From NCBI GenBank assembly GCA_965237725.1, contig OZ250151.1:2914001-2978000 (forward strand): a stretch of 64,000 nucleotides of DNA, written 5' to 3'. Below, piece by piece: positions 61,338 to 64,000 of the stretch. Within the stretch, counting starts at the first letter, position 1; each line of letters begins with the position of its first letter. The notes beneath the pieces were generated by a model. The model worked only from the letters and a program-made list of their open reading frames with translations, did no database searches and was not told the origin of the DNA. Both the position numbers and the translations under genes were made by a program. This stretch comes from G965237725 sp965237725 (GTDB lineage Bacteria; Pseudomonadota; Gammaproteobacteria; Arenicellales; Poriferihabitantaceae).

Positions 61338-61599
61338 ATGGAACCTATTTCACAAATCGTAATGCAATTAGCCACAGGAATAATTGGTGGCAACCTGGTG
61401 GGTAGTTTGATCAAAAGTCTTAGCCTGGGCAGGATCGTCAATAACATCGTTGGCGCGTTCGGTGGTGCCCTTGGCTGCGAGGCATTGGTTTTGCTGGGAT
61501 GCCGGTCAGAACGCGGTGCTCGATTTGGCATCCAGTACAGTTGCTGGCGGTATTCTGGTTATATTGGTCGCGTTGTTCAAAAAGAAAGTTTTGGTATAA
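61338..61599 (+). pseudogene. Small Gly-rich membrane protein with a frameshift
   Basis: The first half (about 45 codons) reads GIIGGNLVGSLIKSLSLGRIVNN and IVGAFGGALGCEALVLLG, the usual sequence of short Gly-rich membrane proteins. From about 61495 the frame changes; one base out, it continues QNAVLDLASSTVAGGILVILVALFKKKVLV to TAA 61597-61599, the normal hydrophobic second helix and basic end. So either the gene carries a one-base indel or the assembly does. Function of the family unknown. Confidence 0.6.
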
Positions 61600-61671
61600 A
61601 TCCGGTCCGGGTAAATTCAAATAGCTCGAGGTATACTTTAGGCTAAATTTCAAAATAGCCTGGTGAGAGCG

Positions 61672-62382
61672 ATGCGACTACTGGTATTCAAACACATCGA
61701 ATGTGAACACCCCGGAGTACTTCGGGATTTTCTAAAAGAAGACGATATAGATTGGGATGCAGTTGAACTGGATCAAGGTGAACCTATTCCGGATTTGAAT
61801 AATTACGATGCGCTTTGGGTTATGGGTGGCCCCATGGATGTATGGGACGTTGAAGACAACCCCTGGCTGATTCCGGAGAAGCGGGCAATTCGACAATGGG
61901 TAAATGAAATCGACAAACCCTTTTTGGGAATTTGCCTCGGTCATCAATTACTGGCGGATGCCATGGGCGGTACTTGCGGGCCCCAGGTTCCAGGAGAAAT
62001 TGGATTGCTGGACATAGCCTTAACCGACGCAGGCAAGGCGGATCCAATATTTAAAGGTGCGCCGGATGTGCAGAAGTGCTTGCAATGGCATTCGGTGCAG
62101 GTATCCCAGGCGCCTGAGAACACCGCTGTATTGGCGTCATCGGGGGACTGTCAGATTCAGGCCATGCGGGTGGGTGATAAGGCCTGGTCAATGCAGTATC
62201 ACGTCGAACTCGAAGCAGATACCGTGGATAACTGGGGAGAAATACCGGCGTATAAGCGAGCTCTGGAAAATGCATTGGGGCCAAGCGGTCTTTCAGACAT
62301 TAAGTCCGCAACAGACGCCAACATGAAAGAGATCGTAGCCAATGCACGCATTCTCTACGATAATTTTATGGCCCAGTGTTAA
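61672..62382 (+). CDS. Class I glutamine amidotransferase-like protein
   Basis: 236 residues from ATG 61672; a GTG nine bases earlier is also in frame. The GATase domain has WVMGGPMDVWD, the nucleophile Cys in FLGICLGHQLLADAMGG, and the His/Glu in MQYHVELEAD. It is a stand-alone GMP-synthase-like amidotransferase, a type that may hydrolyse gamma-glutamyl compounds. No synthetase partner is nearby. Substrate unknown. Confidence 0.85.
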   Translation: MRLLVFKHIECEHPGVLRDFLKEDDIDWDAVELDQGEPIPDLNNYDALWVMGGPMDVWDVEDNPWLIPEKRAIRQWVNEIDKPFLGICLGHQLLADAMGGTCGPQVPGEIGLLDIALTDAGKADPIFKGAPDVQKCLQWHSVQVSQAPENTAVLASSGDCQIQAMRVGDKAWSMQYHVELEADTVDNWGEIPAYKRALENALGPSGLSDIKSATDANMKEIVANARILYDNFMAQC

Positions 62383-62414
62383 TTACATCGATCAGAATAA
62401 TTAATTCTGATTAG

Positions 62415-63305
62415 TCAGGGTACATCCAGGGTTGCGCTCATGGCTAACTTTCCATCAGGGTTAGTAGCCCATAGCTGGCATTGGGTGCCTTCTTCGGTTT
62501 TATTTTCTTTTAGATGAAGCTCGAAAGGTTTGTGATGAAACAACGGGCTCACAGCCTTTAAGTTCAGCTCACTAAATACCGGAATTTTTGTGCGACCCTG
62601 GAAATGCTCCCGGGCAAGCTCGAGCATCAGCGTGGCAGTAAGCGGGGCATGAAACACCAGACCCGGATATTTTTCTACCTTTTTGCAATACTCGAGATCG
62701 TAGTGAATTCGATGACCGTTAAATGTTAAAGCAGAGTAACGAAACAACAATATTGATGAAGGCGTAATTTCCCTGGACAGATCAGCGTCGGTTGGGGCAG
62801 GGAAGGGGGAAGATTTTTGTGCCTTGGTTTTCATATCACCACGGTAGACGATGTCGTGATGCTCCTCGAGCCGTAATGTTGATCCCGAAAACAGCCGGTG
62901 CTTCACAGTAACAAAACATAAATCGCCACTCCGCCCAGTTTTCTTCTCAATGCTTTCAACGGTTGAGGTTTTGACCATTTCTTCGCCAATAATGATTGGG
63001 CTGTGAAACTTTAATCGGGCCCCTGCCCACATTCTTCTGGGTAGCGCGACCGGAGGAAGAAAATTTCCCAATGCGGCATGCCCATCCACGCCCAGCTGAT
63101 CCATCCGCGGTGCGTCGAGAAAATACAACCAGTGCCAGCAATCGGGGAGCATGTCGCCTTTCTTGTAGTCACGACCATTGTGATTCAACGTTGCTCCCAT
63201 GAAATTCGCGGGCCCAGGGTTAATTATTTCCTTCCGTTCTTCAAAACGACCCACCCATTTTTGTAGTTTCTTTTCATCCAGGGTGAGTTCGGAGATTCTT
63301 TTCAT
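62415..63305 (-). CDS. MaoC-type acyl-CoA hydratase (mesaconyl/itaconyl-CoA hydratase-like)
   Basis: 296 residues with an N-terminal FAS1-like dehydratase/hotdog domain (LPDCWHWLYFLDAPRMDQLGVDG, LPPVALPRRMWAGARLKFH) and a C-terminal MaoC half (FRYSALTFNGHRIHYDLEY) carrying the catalytic His. This double-hotdog type hydrates C4/C5 enoyl-CoA esters such as mesaconyl-C4-CoA or itaconyl-CoA. A CaiB-type CoA-transferase lies nine bases upstream on the same strand, so a CoA-transfer plus hydration step is likely. Exact acid inferred. Confidence 0.85.
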   Translation of the reverse strand: MKRISELTLDEKKLQKWVGRFEERKEIINPGPANFMGATLNHNGRDYKKGDMLPDCWHWLYFLDAPRMDQLGVDGHAALGNFLPPVALPRRMWAGARLKFHSPIIIGEEMVKTSTVESIEKKTGRSGDLCFVTVKHRLFSGSTLRLEEHHDIVYRGDMKTKAQKSSPFPAPTDADLSREITPSSILLFRYSALTFNGHRIHYDLEYCKKVEKYPGLVFHAPLTATLMLELAREHFQGRTKIPVFSELNLKAVSPLFHHKPFELHLKENKTEEGTQCQLWATNPDGKLAMSATLDVP

Positions 63306-63314
63306 AACTTAATA

Positions 63315-64000
63315 TTATTCGAATTCGATTCGAATAGATTCAGTATGCTGTCCAATCTTTGGCGCACAGGGTATTGCTTCACCTTCCCCGGAACCATCCA
63401 TTTCCAAACTCGATATTGGGCGCATGGGATACGCTACAATTTTGCCAGTAGAAGAAATGCCTTTTCGTTTTTGAAGTGCGGGATGTTTAGATAGGACTTC
63501 CACACTATTAACCGAGCCGAAGGCCACATCTGCGTCCGATAAGCGTTTAATGGCCTCATTGCGGGTCAGGTGCGACATGATTTCATTGATAATCAAATCC
63601 ATGGCTGGCCGATTTTTAACCCGATTTTTATTGCTGTTAAAGCGTTCATCGCTAGCGGTTTCCGGTTGATTTAAAACCCTTTCGCAAAGTCGATGCCATT
63701 CCCGTTCATTTTGGATTGCAATTATCACGATTTCATTGTCAGCGGTTTTATAACCGCCATAGGGCGCGATGGATGGATGATTAAGCCCGGCGCGGGCGGG
63801 AGCTTTTCCGCCATAATCGTAATGCAGCAAAGGTACGGTCATCCAGTCCGCCGCAGATCCGAACAAGGATACTTCCAGCCCAATACCCACTCCCGTTTTT
63901 TGTCGGGTCAATAGCGCCTCTAGAATTCCAGCGTGGGCATTCATACCCGCACTAATATCACAAATTGATACGCCAACTCGACCCAGTTCAGTTTCACCGC
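63315..64000 (-). CDS. Class III CoA-transferase (CaiB/BaiF), partial
   Basis: The frame enters from the window's right edge; about 228 residues of the C-terminal part are seen. An internal Met at 63944 is not the start because conserved sequence ETELGRVGVSICDISAGMNA precedes it, containing the Asp that forms the CoA-ester intermediate. ILEALLTRQKTGVGIGLEVSLF, HPSIAPYGGYKTAD and NEREWHRLCERVL follow. The family moves CoA between carboxylic acids. It is coupled to the MaoC hydratase gene, which suggests itaconate, mesaconate or a similar acid. Confidence 0.9.
   Translation of the reverse strand, partial: GETELGRVGVSICDISAGMNAHAGILEALLTRQKTGVGIGLEVSLFGSAADWMTVPLLHYDYGGKAPARAGLNHPSIAPYGGYKTADNEIVIIAIQNEREWHRLCERVLNQPETASDERFNSNKNRVKNRPAMDLIINEIMSHLTRNEAIKRLSDADVAFGSVNSVEVLSKHPALQKRKGISSTGKIVAYPMRPISSLEMDGSGEGEAIPCAPKIGQHTESIRIEFE

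Noticed and set aside
1..64000. CRISPR arrays, prophage, toxin-antitoxin or restriction systems
   Set aside because: I saw no regularly spaced repeats, phage structural genes, recognisable toxin-antitoxin pairs or methylase/nuclease genes.

Overview
The window looks like chromosome of a free-living, probably marine, gammaproteobacterium. The evidence is the gammaproteobacterial order fmdB-aspS-yebC-ruvC-ruvA-ruvB-ybgC-tolQ-tolR-tolA-tolB-pal-cpoB-tRNA-Lys, the tldD/pmbA pair, a TRAP transporter, RapA next to SrkA, and moderate GC with AT-rich accessory stretches. I cannot name the genus.

Layout. 1-4.9 kb: the end of an ankyrin-repeat gene, then a TRAP dicarboxylate-type transporter (dctP, dctQ, dctM on the minus strand) whose dctM is split by a complete IS110-family element. 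The left end of that element carries a well-formed bridge RNA whose guide segments can be read against the target and both element ends. 5-22 kb: tRNA-Ser(UGA), a membrane protein, pgeF, uup, prfC, a cell-wall hydrolase, a nitrilase-family amidase with tldD and pmbA, rppH, a LysR regulator, a PilT-like ATPase and yccA. A short structured repeat occurs twice here (by tRNA-Ser and downstream of yccA). 22-34.6 kb: a sugar-nucleotide transferase, then the long aspS/ruv/tol-pal block ending in tRNA-Lys(UUU).

34.6-42.3 kb is an AT-rich island inserted directly behind tRNA-Lys. An IS6-type element, an IS481-type element with a frameshifted transposase, and a 155-bp IS6-derived module border a four-gene group: a CotH-like kinase fused to a beta-helix, a DUF4956 membrane protein, a VTC-type polyphosphate polymerase domain protein, and a divergent metallophosphoesterase on the opposite strand. 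This is the best candidate for an under-described system: it combines phosphotransfer, polyphosphate-type and phosphatase functions at the cell surface.

42.4-48 kb holds a surface-polysaccharide locus with three glycosyltransferase genes, one of them a GT4-GT2-GT8 triple fusion, and a divergent FkbM methyltransferase. 48-55.8 kb is a redox/detoxification region: two LysR and one TetR regulators, an AhpD-like protein, a three-module PNPOx-reductase-ferredoxin fusion, an alpha/beta hydrolase and an SDR. The TetR gene has recognisable repeated palindromic operators. 56-64 kb contains rapA-srkA, a second FkbM methyltransferase, small conserved proteins (one frameshifted), a class I glutamine amidotransferase, and a MaoC-type hydratase with a CoA-transferase that resembles an itaconate/mesaconate CoA pathway.
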